DNA of 8,162 bases from Bacteroidales bacterium (GTDB lineage: Bacteria; Bacteroidota; Bacteroidia; Bacteroidales; P3). The translations under genes and the position numbers were made by a program. Shown here in pieces: positions 1 through 6,156 of this stretch. The DNA is taken from contig CAAGNU010000192.1 of the NCBI GenBank assembly GCA_900771365.1, forward strand, positions 1-8,162, written 5' to 3'. The notes beneath the pieces are model-generated. The model was not told the origin of the DNA. It saw only the letters and a program-made list of their open reading frames with translations, and did not search any database. Positions within the stretch are counted from its first letter, which is position 1; each line of letters opens with the position of its first letter.

Positions 1-88
1 GGATGTTGACGCCCTCGCCCAGGGCGCGTACTTCGTGCGCATCACTGGTGAGAACATCAACATGGTCAAGAAGTTGATTGTCCGTTAA
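1..88 (+). CDS. C-terminal end of a secreted protein with a T9SS-like sorting tail (partial)
   Basis: Frame 2 reads 28 codons to a TAA at 86-88. The peptide ends GAYFVRITGENINMVKKLIV plus R. The pattern G-x-Y-x-V-x-I, a turn, then K-K-L-I-V-x at the extreme C-terminus fits the type A C-terminal sorting domain of Bacteroidetes type IX secretion cargo, which directs export across the outer membrane and is removed at the surface. The rest of the protein lies outside the window, so its function cannot be told. The hairpins at 99-115 and 130-161 directly after the stop agree with a gene end. A short beta-strand tail is weak evidence for a family, so T9SS is likely rather than certain. Confidence 0.7.
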   Translation, partial: DVDALAQGAYFVRITGENINMVKKLIVR

Positions 89-98
89 AGTCTACCCC

Positions 99-115
99 CT
101 GGGACATAATCCCAG
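99..115 (+). other. Small hairpin just after the stop codon
   Basis: CTGGGA (99-104) and TCCCAG (110-115) pair perfectly around the loop CATAA. There is no T-run after it, so it is not an intrinsic terminator by itself. It may protect the mRNA 3' end together with the terminator 15 bp further on. Its function is inferred. Confidence 0.4.
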
Positions 116-129
116 TAACGCTAATACCA

Positions 130-167
130 GCCATGGCTGCCCATCCTCGGGCGGCCATGGCTTTTTT
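130..167 (+). terminator. Intrinsic terminator of the upstream gene
   Basis: A 13-bp stem pairs GCCATGGCTGCCC (130-142) with GGGCGGCCATGGC (149-161) through one G-T wobble. The loop is ATCCTC and six Ts follow at 162-167. This is a classic GC-rich hairpin with a U-tract, about 40 bp after the stop codon at 88. Confidence 0.9.
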
Positions 168-179
168 CATCCCCACGCA

Positions 180-278
180 ATAGAAAATCTAGCACGTCTA
201 GGATGGCTAGCATTTCTAGGGTAGCTAGCATTTCTAGGATGGCTAGCACGTCTAGGATGGCTAGCATTTCTAGAAAAT
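180..278. repeat. 9-bp CTAG tandem array (18-bp higher-order unit)
   Basis: CTAG occurs ten times at an exact 9-bp period, starting at 189, 198, 207, 216, 225, 234, 243, 252, 261 and 270. Odd units read CTAGCACGT or CTAGCATTT and even units mostly CTAGGATGG, giving five 18-bp repeats (189-206, 207-224, 225-242, 243-260, 261-278). A degenerate unit ATAGAAAAT at 180-188 mirrors the last unit CTAGAAAAT, and decaying units continue to about 296. The period allows in-frame repeat peptides on both strands, but no start signal or domain supports translation. It could be a protein-binding array or a slippage-prone minisatellite. Confidence 0.9.
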
Positions 279-416
279 CCAGAGTCCATAGAGTACCTTG
301 TGGACAAGACGCCAGCGCTGGTCGCCCTTGCCACGAAAACCCTCTTAAATTATTCAGTATCACCTGTTCAGCTCCGCCGAACTGTCTCAGCAGTAACTAT
401 GCCGCAACTCCAGTGT

Positions 417-516
417 ACCTTCGCCGTAGCTCCGAGGTAGCTCCGAGGTAGGTCCGACAGAAGGGCGAAGAGGCCTCGGACCTACCTCGGACTTACCTCG
501 GAGCTACGGCGAAGGT
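417..516. repeat. Large inverted repeat with 41-bp arms
   Basis: The arm at 417-457 is the reverse complement of 476-516 with two adjacent mismatches, around an 18-nt loop (458-475). Each arm contains three near-identical 11-mers: GTAGCTCCGAG twice and GTAGGTCCGAC once in the left arm. The loop carries a further GGCGAAG that also occurs at the end of the right arm, so an alternative smaller hairpin with the start of the left arm is possible. No T-run follows, so it is not an ordinary terminator. It resembles an intergenic palindromic repeat element, or a very stable 5'-leader structure for the gene at 701 if transcription starts upstream. Confidence 0.9.
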
Positions 517-542
517 GGCGTGAGTCTTCCCCATATATCCTC

Positions 543-607
543 CCCTAAAACCACTCGGTCTTTCCCTAAAACCACTTGGTTTTTGCTTAAAATCACTCGT
601 TGGTTTT
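543..607. repeat. 21-bp tandem repeat, three copies
   Basis: The units run 543-563, 564-584 and 585-607. The first two share CCCTAAAACCACT and GGT and differ at few positions; the third is diverged and 2 bp longer. The middle unit contains a near-palindrome AAAACCA-CT-TGGTTTT. The array sits about 95 bp upstream of the start codon at 701, so it could be a regulator-binding array or part of the promoter region. Function is unknown. Confidence 0.75.
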
Positions 608-700
608 GCAAAGTTTTATTCTTTTGTTTTTTGGGGACAATATTTTCTCTCTTCCTCCGTTATCCCTTTCAAAAAATGTTTTTCTAACGATTTTGGATAT

Positions 701-3700
701 ATGAAAAAAATCCTTGTACCCCTCTTCGCCTTGGCTTTGCTCTTGGTGTTCGGCAGCCCCGCTCATGCCCAGACCCGCCCCACCAAGTCCAAGGTGGCCT
801 TTGTGGTGGACTCATTCCCTTCTCAGCTCCATCGTTTCCTTAACGGCGCCTCCAAAGTCGAGGAGAAGCTCGAAGCTAACGCCAAGCTGATTGAGGGTTT
901 CACCAAAGTGTGGGACGGCTTGGACGACAGCCGTCAGCAGAAGGTCGCGGATCTCTACAATGCCGCCCGCAAGACCAAGCTCGACCCCATGCCCGACTAC
1001 GTCGACCTCACTCAGGCTCTCATGGCCTACAGCTCCGCCACCGTCTCGCCCACCATCTTTGACGAGTGGCTCTCTGCCACTACGGCCGTCATGACCCTCA
1101 CCTCCAAGACCAAGGAGCTGAAGGAGTTTATCCAGTACACCTCCGGCCTGCTCGAAGACAGAACGCTCTACAAGTCGCGCACCTCCATCTGGCGTGTCCA
1201 GAACGGCGCCCGCTTCACCTTCGTCCCTCTCAAGAACGACATCAAGACCCTTTTCTCTGGCACAGTGGACCTCACCTACATCTCCGGCACGGGCGCTAAC
1301 GCCGACGAGAACACCCTCTACGGCACCACGGGCGCTTACTACTTCCTTGCCGAGGCCTGGGAAGGCTCGGGCGGCACCCTCACATGGGAGCGCTGCGGTG
1401 TTTCGCGCAGCACCTGTCACGCCGACCTGCGTGACTATTCCGTCTCCACCAAGCTCCCTAAGTTCACAGCTGATTCCGTCACCTTCATCAACAGCAACTA
1501 TTTCAAGTCCCCCATCAAGGGCATGGTTGAGGAGTCCCTCACCACCAAGACTGAGCCCGACAAGTACAACTTCCCCAAGTTCCGCTCCTATCAGAAGGAT
1601 TTCCAGCTCAAGGATGTCCTCCCGGGTGTCGACTTCGAGGGCAATTTCATGATGTACGGCCCCCGCTTCGTCACCAATGATGAGAAAAACCCCTCCTCGA
1701 TGATCTTCTATCGTGGCGGCAAGCGCTTCATGGTGGTCAACTCCACCAATTTCACCATCCTTCCCCACATGCTCACCACCGAGCGTGGCGCCGTCAAGCT
1801 CTATATCGGCGACGACTCTATCTGCAATGCCGGCGTCCTCGTCCGCTACACCACCAAGGACAATCGCGTCAACCTCATCAACAACCCCAAGCGCAACTAC
1901 TACAGCCCCTATACCGACAGCTATCACCAGCTCGACATCTACTGCCAGTCCATCAACTGGCTCATCGACAAGGACGTCCTCGAGTTCTCTATGCTCGCCC
2001 AGGACAACACCATCACCTTTGTCGACTTCGAGTCCAACCGCTACTACTCCCAGAGCAAGGACCGCGAGGTTCAGGGTATCGACCAGGTCAGCCCCGTCGT
2101 CCGTATGTATAAGTATATGAAGGCGCACGACATGAAGCGCGATTTCTCCCTCGTATCCTTCCAGAAGGCTATCGGCATGGACGAGCCGCAGACCAAGCTC
2201 ATGGTCCACGGCCTCTCCAAGGCCGGCCTCGTCTCCTTTGACGAGGGCACCAACCGCATCCATGTCCACGACAAGCTCATCGGCTTCTACAAGGCCATCG
2301 TCAAGCAGGAAGGCCACGACTACGACGCCCTCACCCTCCGCTCCGAGACCAAGGAGAACAACGCCGAACTCGACCTCGCCTCCCTCGACCTCCGCGTCCA
2401 CGGCATCAAGAAGTTCGTCGTCAGCGATAGCCAGCTCGTGGTGGTCAACCCTTACGGTGGCGACATCACCGTGAAGAAAAACCGCGACATCATCTTCTCC
2501 GGCCACATCAACGTCGGCCGCTTCGAGATGGACGTCACCAACGCTACTTTCTTCTACGACGATTTCCGCTTCGACCTCCCACAGATTGACTCTCTCCGAT
2601 TCTATGTCACCTCTTTCTCCGACCCGCAGAAGGAGGTCATGGTCCGCACGCCTCTCTACTCCCTCGTCGGCGATATCCAAATCGACAAGTCCGACAATCA
2701 CTGCGGCTTGAAGAAGAACAAGGACTACCCCATCTTCAACAGCGTCAAGCCTAGCTATGTCTACTACGACCGCCCCTTCATCTTCAACGGCGTCTATGAG
2801 CGCGACCGCTTCTACTACTCCCTCCACCCCTTCGTCATCAAGCAGCTCACCGACTTCAAGACCGACAGCCTCCAGTTCCTCGGCGCCCTCACCTCCGCGG
2901 GCATCTTCCCCGAAATTGAAGAGCCCCTCAAGGTCCAGAAGGACTACTCCCTTGGCTTTATCGCCAAGACCCCCTCTGGCGGACATCCCGCCTATGGCGG
3001 CAAGGGCACCTTCTACAATATCGTCGACCTCAGCTACCGCGGCCTCCGTGGCGAGGGCAAGCTCGAATACCTCACCTCCGTGGCCCAGACCAACAAGTAC
3101 CTCTTCATGCCCGACTCCATGATGGCGCAGACCGACACCTTCTATGTCAAGGAGGAGGACAACTACCCCGATGTCCACAACGGCAGCACCCTCATCCGCT
3201 GGTATCCTTATCAGGACTCCATGACCATCTCCCAGCTCCTCAACGGCACCCCCTTCCAGATGTACCACGGTGTCACCACCCTCGCGGGCCGCGTCACCCT
3301 CCAGCCTAAGGGCGCCACGGGCTACGGCACGGCCAGCCTCTATGAGGGCACACTCAAGTCCAAGCTCTTCGAGCTCCGCTCTCAGGAGATGGACGCTGCC
3401 CACACCGACTTCACCCTCCGCTCGACTAAGTTCAACAACATCGCCTTCCAGGCGCAGAATATGCGCTCCCACGTGGACTACGAGGAACACACGGGCCAGT
3501 TCAACGCCAACGACTCGCTCCAGCGCACACAGCTCACAGCCCTCGGTTATGCCGCCTGGGTTGACCAGTACACTTGGGACTGGGACCACAAGCTGCTGGC
3601 TCTCGACAACAGCAAGAGCATGGAGACCCAGGGCATGGAGGCCCTGCCCCTCCGCGACCGAGCCAAACGCCTCAACAAGATGCCTGGAGCACACTTCGAG

Positions 3701-5242
3701 AGCACCGACCCCAAGCTCAAGAACATCCGCTTCTCGGCCATCAACAGCACCTACCAGTACGACGAACTTGAACTCTCCAACCACAATGTCTACGCCCTGC
3801 CTATCGCCGACGCGCTTATCGCTCCCTCGGGCGACAGCCTCCACATCTCCCAGGGCGGCCAGATGCAGCTTATCAAGGGCGGCCAGCTCCTCTTCCCGCG
3901 CGATAGCGCCTACCACCTCTTCTACAACTGCGACCTCATGGTCGCCAACGGCCAGCAGTATGGCGGCAAGGGCGTTATCGACTACATCGGAACCGATGAG
4001 AAGAAACAGCCCATCTACATGGCCGAAATCGGCGTGAGCGACAGCGGCAGCGTCGCCTCCGGCTCCATCGAGGACAAGGACAACTTCACCCTCTCTCAGG
4101 CCTTCGGCTTCGCTGGCAACGTCCGCATCGATGCCCACCATCCCTTCTTCTTCTTCGATGGCGGCATCCGACTCCTCCACAAGTGCGCCCCCGCCGACCA
4201 GCTCGGTCTCCTCGCCTATGCCAACTACCTCGACCCCGAGGACATCCGCGTAGAAGTGCCCGAACACCCCGTCGACTGGCACAAGAACCCCATCTCTGCA
4301 TCCCTCCGCCTCTCCCAGGCAGGGCTCAAGCCCATCTCTGCCTTCCTCACCAAGCAGGCTGCCGGCCAGGACCTCATCAGCAGCTATGGCCTGCTCCACT
4401 ACGACGAAGGCTCCCAGACCTACACCATCACCTCTCAGGAACGCCTCGACGACCCAGAGTTTGTCGACCGCTACCTCAAGCTCAGCCTCGACGACTGCGT
4501 GGTTGAAGGCGAAGGCCCCATTACCTTTGACACCAACCAAGGCCCCGCCAAAATCAGAGCCTATGGCAACGTCTACTACGACCCCCACAACGAGAGCAAC
4601 TTCCGCATGAACACCGTCCTCGGCGTCACGTTCCCCATGGACAACGCCCTCCTCGCACAGATGGCCAAGCAGATTGAGGACGACCTCCGTCCCTCGCCCG
4701 CCGACCGCGACAACGACCTCCTCGACCGTGCACTCCTCTTCGACATGGGCGACCCCGATGGCGAGCTCGCCTTCCAGACCTATCGCAGCACAGGCGCCTT
4801 CGACAAGCTCAACGGATTCCTCGACAACACCATGCTCTTCGAGAACGTCCGCTGGGAGTACAACCCCGCCCGCGGCTATGTTGCCTCCGGCACCTCGGCC
4901 CTTTGCAACGTCGGCAAACAGCAGCTCCACGTCAACGTCCGCCTCAAGGCTCAGTACTTCAAGAAGGGTGCCGACACCTACCTCGTCCTCTACATCCAGG
5001 TGGCCAACGATCATTGGTACTACTTCAAATATGAACTCAACTCGCAGCACCTCAGCATCACCAGCAGTGTGGGCGAATGGAACGACCGCCTCCTGAGCAT
5101 CAAGAAGGACAAGCGCAAAGTGGGCAGTTTCGACTACTCCCTCACCAACTCCCGTACCGAAATCCAGCAGTTCCTCTCCGCCTTCACAGGCGAAGAACCC
5201 AGCTGGGACGAAGGCTCCGATGATGAAGAGGACGAAGAATAA
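701..5242 (+). CDS. Large exported protein of unknown function (1513 aa)
   Basis: The ATG at 701 begins a clear signal peptide: MKK, then a hydrophobic core (residues 4-17), then a signal peptidase I site AHA/Q after residue 23. No lipobox cysteine follows, so a periplasmic or outer-membrane-associated location is inferred. Residues about 30-150 look helical. Most of the rest reads as alternating hydrophobic/polar beta-strand sequence. A short stretch near 475-535 has a winged-helix-like rhythm. The motif YGGKG occurs twice, at residues 765-769 and 1087-1091, hinting at duplicated beta modules. The tail is strongly acidic (EGSDDEEDEE at the end). From memory, similar large proteins are widespread in Bacteroidetes without an assigned function; I recognise no catalytic domain. 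Codon use is extreme: TTA, CTA and TCA do not occur in frame after residue 38, and C dominates third positions. No Shine-Dalgarno is seen, as is usual in this phylum. It appears monocistronic, with a terminator at 5318-5347. Confidence 0.93.
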   Translation: MKKILVPLFALALLLVFGSPAHAQTRPTKSKVAFVVDSFPSQLHRFLNGASKVEEKLEANAKLIEGFTKVWDGLDDSRQQKVADLYNAARKTKLDPMPDYVDLTQALMAYSSATVSPTIFDEWLSATTAVMTLTSKTKELKEFIQYTSGLLEDRTLYKSRTSIWRVQNGARFTFVPLKNDIKTLFSGTVDLTYISGTGANADENTLYGTTGAYYFLAEAWEGSGGTLTWERCGVSRSTCHADLRDYSVSTKLPKFTADSVTFINSNYFKSPIKGMVEESLTTKTEPDKYNFPKFRSYQKDFQLKDVLPGVDFEGNFMMYGPRFVTNDEKNPSSMIFYRGGKRFMVVNSTNFTILPHMLTTERGAVKLYIGDDSICNAGVLVRYTTKDNRVNLINNPKRNYYSPYTDSYHQLDIYCQSINWLIDKDVLEFSMLAQDNTITFVDFESNRYYSQSKDREVQGIDQVSPVVRMYKYMKAHDMKRDFSLVSFQKAIGMDEPQTKLMVHGLSKAGLVSFDEGTNRIHVHDKLIGFYKAIVKQEGHDYDALTLRSETKENNAELDLASLDLRVHGIKKFVVSDSQLVVVNPYGGDITVKKNRDIIFSGHINVGRFEMDVTNATFFYDDFRFDLPQIDSLRFYVTSFSDPQKEVMVRTPLYSLVGDIQIDKSDNHCGLKKNKDYPIFNSVKPSYVYYDRPFIFNGVYERDRFYYSLHPFVIKQLTDFKTDSLQFLGALTSAGIFPEIEEPLKVQKDYSLGFIAKTPSGGHPAYGGKGTFYNIVDLSYRGLRGEGKLEYLTSVAQTNKYLFMPDSMMAQTDTFYVKEEDNYPDVHNGSTLIRWYPYQDSMTISQLLNGTPFQMYHGVTTLAGRVTLQPKGATGYGTASLYEGTLKSKLFELRSQEMDAAHTDFTLRSTKFNNIAFQAQNMRSHVDYEEHTGQFNANDSLQRTQLTALGYAAWVDQYTWDWDHKLLALDNSKSMETQGMEALPLRDRAKRLNKMPGAHFESTDPKLKNIRFSAINSTYQYDELELSNHNVYALPIADALIAPSGDSLHISQGGQMQLIKGGQLLFPRDSAYHLFYNCDLMVANGQQYGGKGVIDYIGTDEKKQPIYMAEIGVSDSGSVASGSIEDKDNFTLSQAFGFAGNVRIDAHHPFFFFDGGIRLLHKCAPADQLGLLAYANYLDPEDIRVEVPEHPVDWHKNPISASLRLSQAGLKPISAFLTKQAAGQDLISSYGLLHYDEGSQTYTITSQERLDDPEFVDRYLKLSLDDCVVEGEGPITFDTNQGPAKIRAYGNVYYDPHNESNFRMNTVLGVTFPMDNALLAQMAKQIEDDLRPSPADRDNDLLDRALLFDMGDPDGELAFQTYRSTGAFDKLNGFLDNTMLFENVRWEYNPARGYVASGTSALCNVGKQQLHVNVRLKAQYFKKGADTYLVLYIQVANDHWYYFKYELNSQHLSITSSVGEWNDRLLSIKKDKRKVGSFDYSLTNSRTEIQQFLSAFTGEEPSWDEGSDDEEDEE

Positions 5243-5261
5243 TTCGGTAGCGAAGCAAAAA

Positions 5262-5282
5262 ACAAGATTTAGCGAATCTTGT
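5262..5282 (+). other. Hairpin in the 3' untranslated region
   Basis: ACAAGATT (5262-5269) pairs perfectly with AATCTTGT (5275-5282) around TAGCG. It begins 20 bp after the stop codon and lacks a T-run, so it is probably an mRNA 3'-end structure upstream of the true terminator. Confidence 0.5.
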
Positions 5283-5317
5283 GTCAATACATGAATAGTT
5301 TTGAATAGCAACCATTT

Positions 5318-5347
5318 AAAGGCACTCGCTCATGCGGGTGCCTTTTT
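5318..5347 (+). terminator. Intrinsic terminator of the large exported-protein gene
   Basis: A 12-bp stem forms between AAAGGCACTCGC (5318-5329) and GCGGGTGCCTTT (5334-5345), with a TCAT loop and one T-G wobble. The T-run 5343-5347 closes it. The A-run on the 5' side gives some ability to terminate from the opposite strand as well. Confidence 0.9.
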
Positions 5348-5430
5348 GTTCTGCATGATGTAAAATATATGTAGTTTGCTGTAGATTAATTAATTGTGAG
5401 TATTTGTTTCTTAAAAGCAAAGGACAACGC

Positions 5431-5556
5431 ATGAGAAAAAAGCCAATTTTCGAAAAAAAAGGTAGGATAGGAGCTGGATTTGAGCAGAAGGACGAGCCAG
5501 AAGATGAAAAAAATCAAAATTTTATTTATGTGATATTCATTGCATTATTTACATAG
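5431..5556 (+). CDS. Possible small protein (41 aa), Lys/Glu-rich with hydrophobic C-terminus
   Basis: ATG at 5431 opens 41 codons to a TAG at 5554-5556. The sequence AAAGGA lies 5 nt upstream, a better ribosome-binding site than either large gene here has. The peptide starts MRKKPIFEKKG, continues with an acidic stretch (DEPEDEK, residues 21-27) and ends with a hydrophobic run, residues 31-41 (FIYVIFIALFT), which could be a short membrane anchor. It fits neatly between the terminator at 5347 and the tRNA promoter at 5580. I recognise no family. Chance remains a real alternative: the region is AT-rich, and no clear promoter was found upstream. Confidence 0.35.
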   Translation: MRKKPIFEKKGRIGAGFEQKDEPEDEKNQNFIYVIFIALFT

Positions 5557-5579
5557 CGATAAATTTTTGTGAAAAATAA

Positions 5580-5611
5580 TTTGGCTATGTCGAAAAAAGT
5601 GCGTATCTTTG
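5580..5611 (+). promoter_or_regulatory. Bacteroidetes-type promoter of the tRNA-Leu genes
   Basis: TTTG at 5580-5583 and TATCTTTG at 5604-5611 match the Bacteroidetes primary-sigma consensus (-33 TTTG, -7 TAnnTTTG) with a 20-bp spacer. Transcription should start within about 10 bp after 5611, giving a 5' leader of roughly 15-20 nt before the tRNA at 5635. Confidence 0.9.
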
Positions 5612-5634
5612 CACCCGCTTTCGAGAGATAGCAA

Positions 5635-5718
5635 GCCCAGGTGGTGGAATTGGTAGACACGCTACTTTGAGGGGGTAGTCGCCGTAGGGCGGTGCAAGTT
5701 CAAGTCTTGTCCTGGGCA
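5635..5718 (+). tRNA. tRNA-Leu (anticodon GAG)
   Basis: The acceptor arm GCCCAGG (5635-5641) pairs with CCTGGGC (5711-5717), and the discriminator is A at 5718. The anticodon stem CTACT/GGTAG encloses the loop TTGAGGG with anticodon GAG at 5669-5671, reading CUC and CUU. A long variable arm (CGCC-GTAG-GGCG) marks class II leucine tRNA. The T-arm GCAAG-TTCAAGT-CTTGT is intact. The genome continues CA rather than CCA after the discriminator, so CCA would be added after transcription. Confidence 0.97.
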
Positions 5719-5720
5719 CA

Positions 5721-5748
5721 AAAAACAACTTAACGGTTGTTTTTTTTT
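5721..5748 (+). terminator. Intrinsic terminator between the two tRNA-Leu genes
   Basis: AACAACT (5724-5730) pairs with GGTTGTT (5735-5741) around TAAC, extended by A-T pairs of the flanking A-run and the long T-run ending at 5748. It begins only 2-3 nt after the first tRNA. Read-through, or a promoter I could not see, must supply the second tRNA. Confidence 0.75.
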
Positions 5749-5755
5749 ACCACCA

Positions 5756-5775
5756 AGTTCCGAGAGAAAGGAACT
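5756..5775 (+). other. Small hairpin in the tRNA spacer
   Basis: AGTTCC (5756-5761) pairs with GGAACT (5770-5775) around an 8-nt purine-rich loop. It lies 10 bp before the second tRNA and could be a processing signal in a joint precursor. That role is inferred. Confidence 0.45.
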
Positions 5776-5784
5776 CTACCAGAT

Positions 5785-5869
<85 letters not shown>

Positions 5870-5870
5870 C

Positions 5871-5901
5871 AAAAAGAAGACCATAAAGGCCTTCTTTTTT
5901 T
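5871..5901 (+). terminator. Intrinsic terminator after tRNA-Leu (CAG)
   Basis: The A-rich arm ending in AAGAAGACC (to 5882) pairs with GGCCTTCTT (from 5888), with one A-C mismatch and the loop ATAAA. The T-run 5895-5901 follows. It begins 2 bp after the tRNA. Confidence 0.8.
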
Positions 5902-5953
5902 ATGCCCAGAACAGTCCTTTTTGGTTGAGGTTGCCGGCTTGCGCCGTCTCACC

Positions 5954-5974
5954 CAAGTCCTGTTCGGGACACCA
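5954..5974 (+). pseudogene. Decayed copy of a tRNA-Leu 3' end (tRNA relic or att-like site)
   Basis: CAAGTCCTGTTC at 5954-5965 is identical to 5849-5860 in the tRNA-Leu (CAG) gene, and GGGACACCA follows where the tRNA has CGGGCACCA. The copy thus spans the T-loop, T-stem and acceptor arm down to CCA. Upstream, a GCCCAGA at 5904-5910 could be a remnant of a 5' acceptor arm, pairing 5 of 7 with 5964-5970, but no D, anticodon or T stem forms between them. This is what is left when an element integrates at, and later decays beside, a tRNA 3' end; a degenerated tandem tRNA copy is the alternative. Confidence 0.6.
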
Positions 5975-6042
5975 AATGTCTTAATTTGGTCCATAATTGG
6001 CCATGTTTTCAAGAACCATGTTCTGCAAAATTGCAATTAAAA

Positions 6043-6111
6043 TTGCCTATAATGGAAATTATCTGCCTAATTCAACACAATAATTAGGCAGATAATTCGT
6101 TTATTAGGCAA
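6043..6111. promoter_or_regulatory. Nested symmetric operator-like dyad upstream of the Fic gene
   Basis: TGCCTA occurs at 6044-6049 and 6064-6069, and its inverse TAGGCA at 6085-6090 and 6105-6110. Start-to-start spacings are 20, 21 and 20 bp, and inner and outer pairs share the same centre at 6077. The inner pair lies in a perfect 16-bp inverted repeat (6057-6072 with 6082-6097, 9-nt loop). The outer pair extends to TTGCCTA/TAGGCAA. Spacing near two helical turns would put all four boxes on one face of the DNA, as for cooperating dimers of a regulator. The last box ends 46 bp before the Fic start codon. No T-run follows, so it is not a terminator. A related TGGCCTATTAA lies at 6135-6145. 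Confidence 0.75.
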
Positions 6112-6156
6112 ATAATGGTTTGATTTCTTATTAATGGCCTATTAACTCCTTAAGAT

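Larger units (their letters stand above)
168..700. other. Non-coding spacer with three repeat structures
   Basis: No convincing gene lies in these 533 bp. Open frames exist on both strands across the CTAG array, but they owe their openness to a repeat whose unit is a multiple of three and end in sequence with no coding character. The spacer holds the CTAG array (180-278), the large hairpin (417-516) and the 21-bp tandem repeat (543-607), listed separately. The last 90 bp before the gene at 701 are T-rich and should contain its promoter. I could not find a convincing TTTG/TAnnTTTG pair there. Confidence 0.7.

Noticed and set aside
180..278. CRISPR array
   Set aside because: The unit is a contiguous 9/18-bp tandem repeat without spacers of unique sequence.
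121..363. 80-codon minus-strand frame across the CTAG array and the terminator
   Set aside because: Same repeat effect; it reads through the terminator hairpin of the upstream gene and has no start signal.
203..451. 82-codon plus-strand frame across the CTAG array
   Set aside because: It is open because the repeat unit is a multiple of three, and it runs into one arm of the large hairpin. No ribosome-binding site or conserved feature is seen.
417..516. Integron attC site or intrinsic terminator
   Set aside because: It lacks the inverted GTTRRRY/RYYYAAC boxes expected of attC, and no T-run follows the stem.
601..700. Promoter for the gene at 701
   Set aside because: Several TTTG-like and TATT-like strings are present, but no pair fits both the TAnnTTTG consensus and a 19-21 bp spacer well enough to call.
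812..5311. Open frame of 1499 codons on the minus strand, antisense to the large exported-protein gene
   Set aside because: It is in the same codon register as the sense gene and is open only because that gene avoids TTA, CTA and TCA. Its protein is a monotonous mix of V, E, G, A, L and D without signal peptide or domains, while the sense protein has a clean signal peptide and a terminator.
5904..5974. A third functional tRNA gene
   Set aside because: Only the 3' part matches a tRNA; the putative acceptor arm pairs at 5 of 7 positions, and D, anticodon and T stems do not form.
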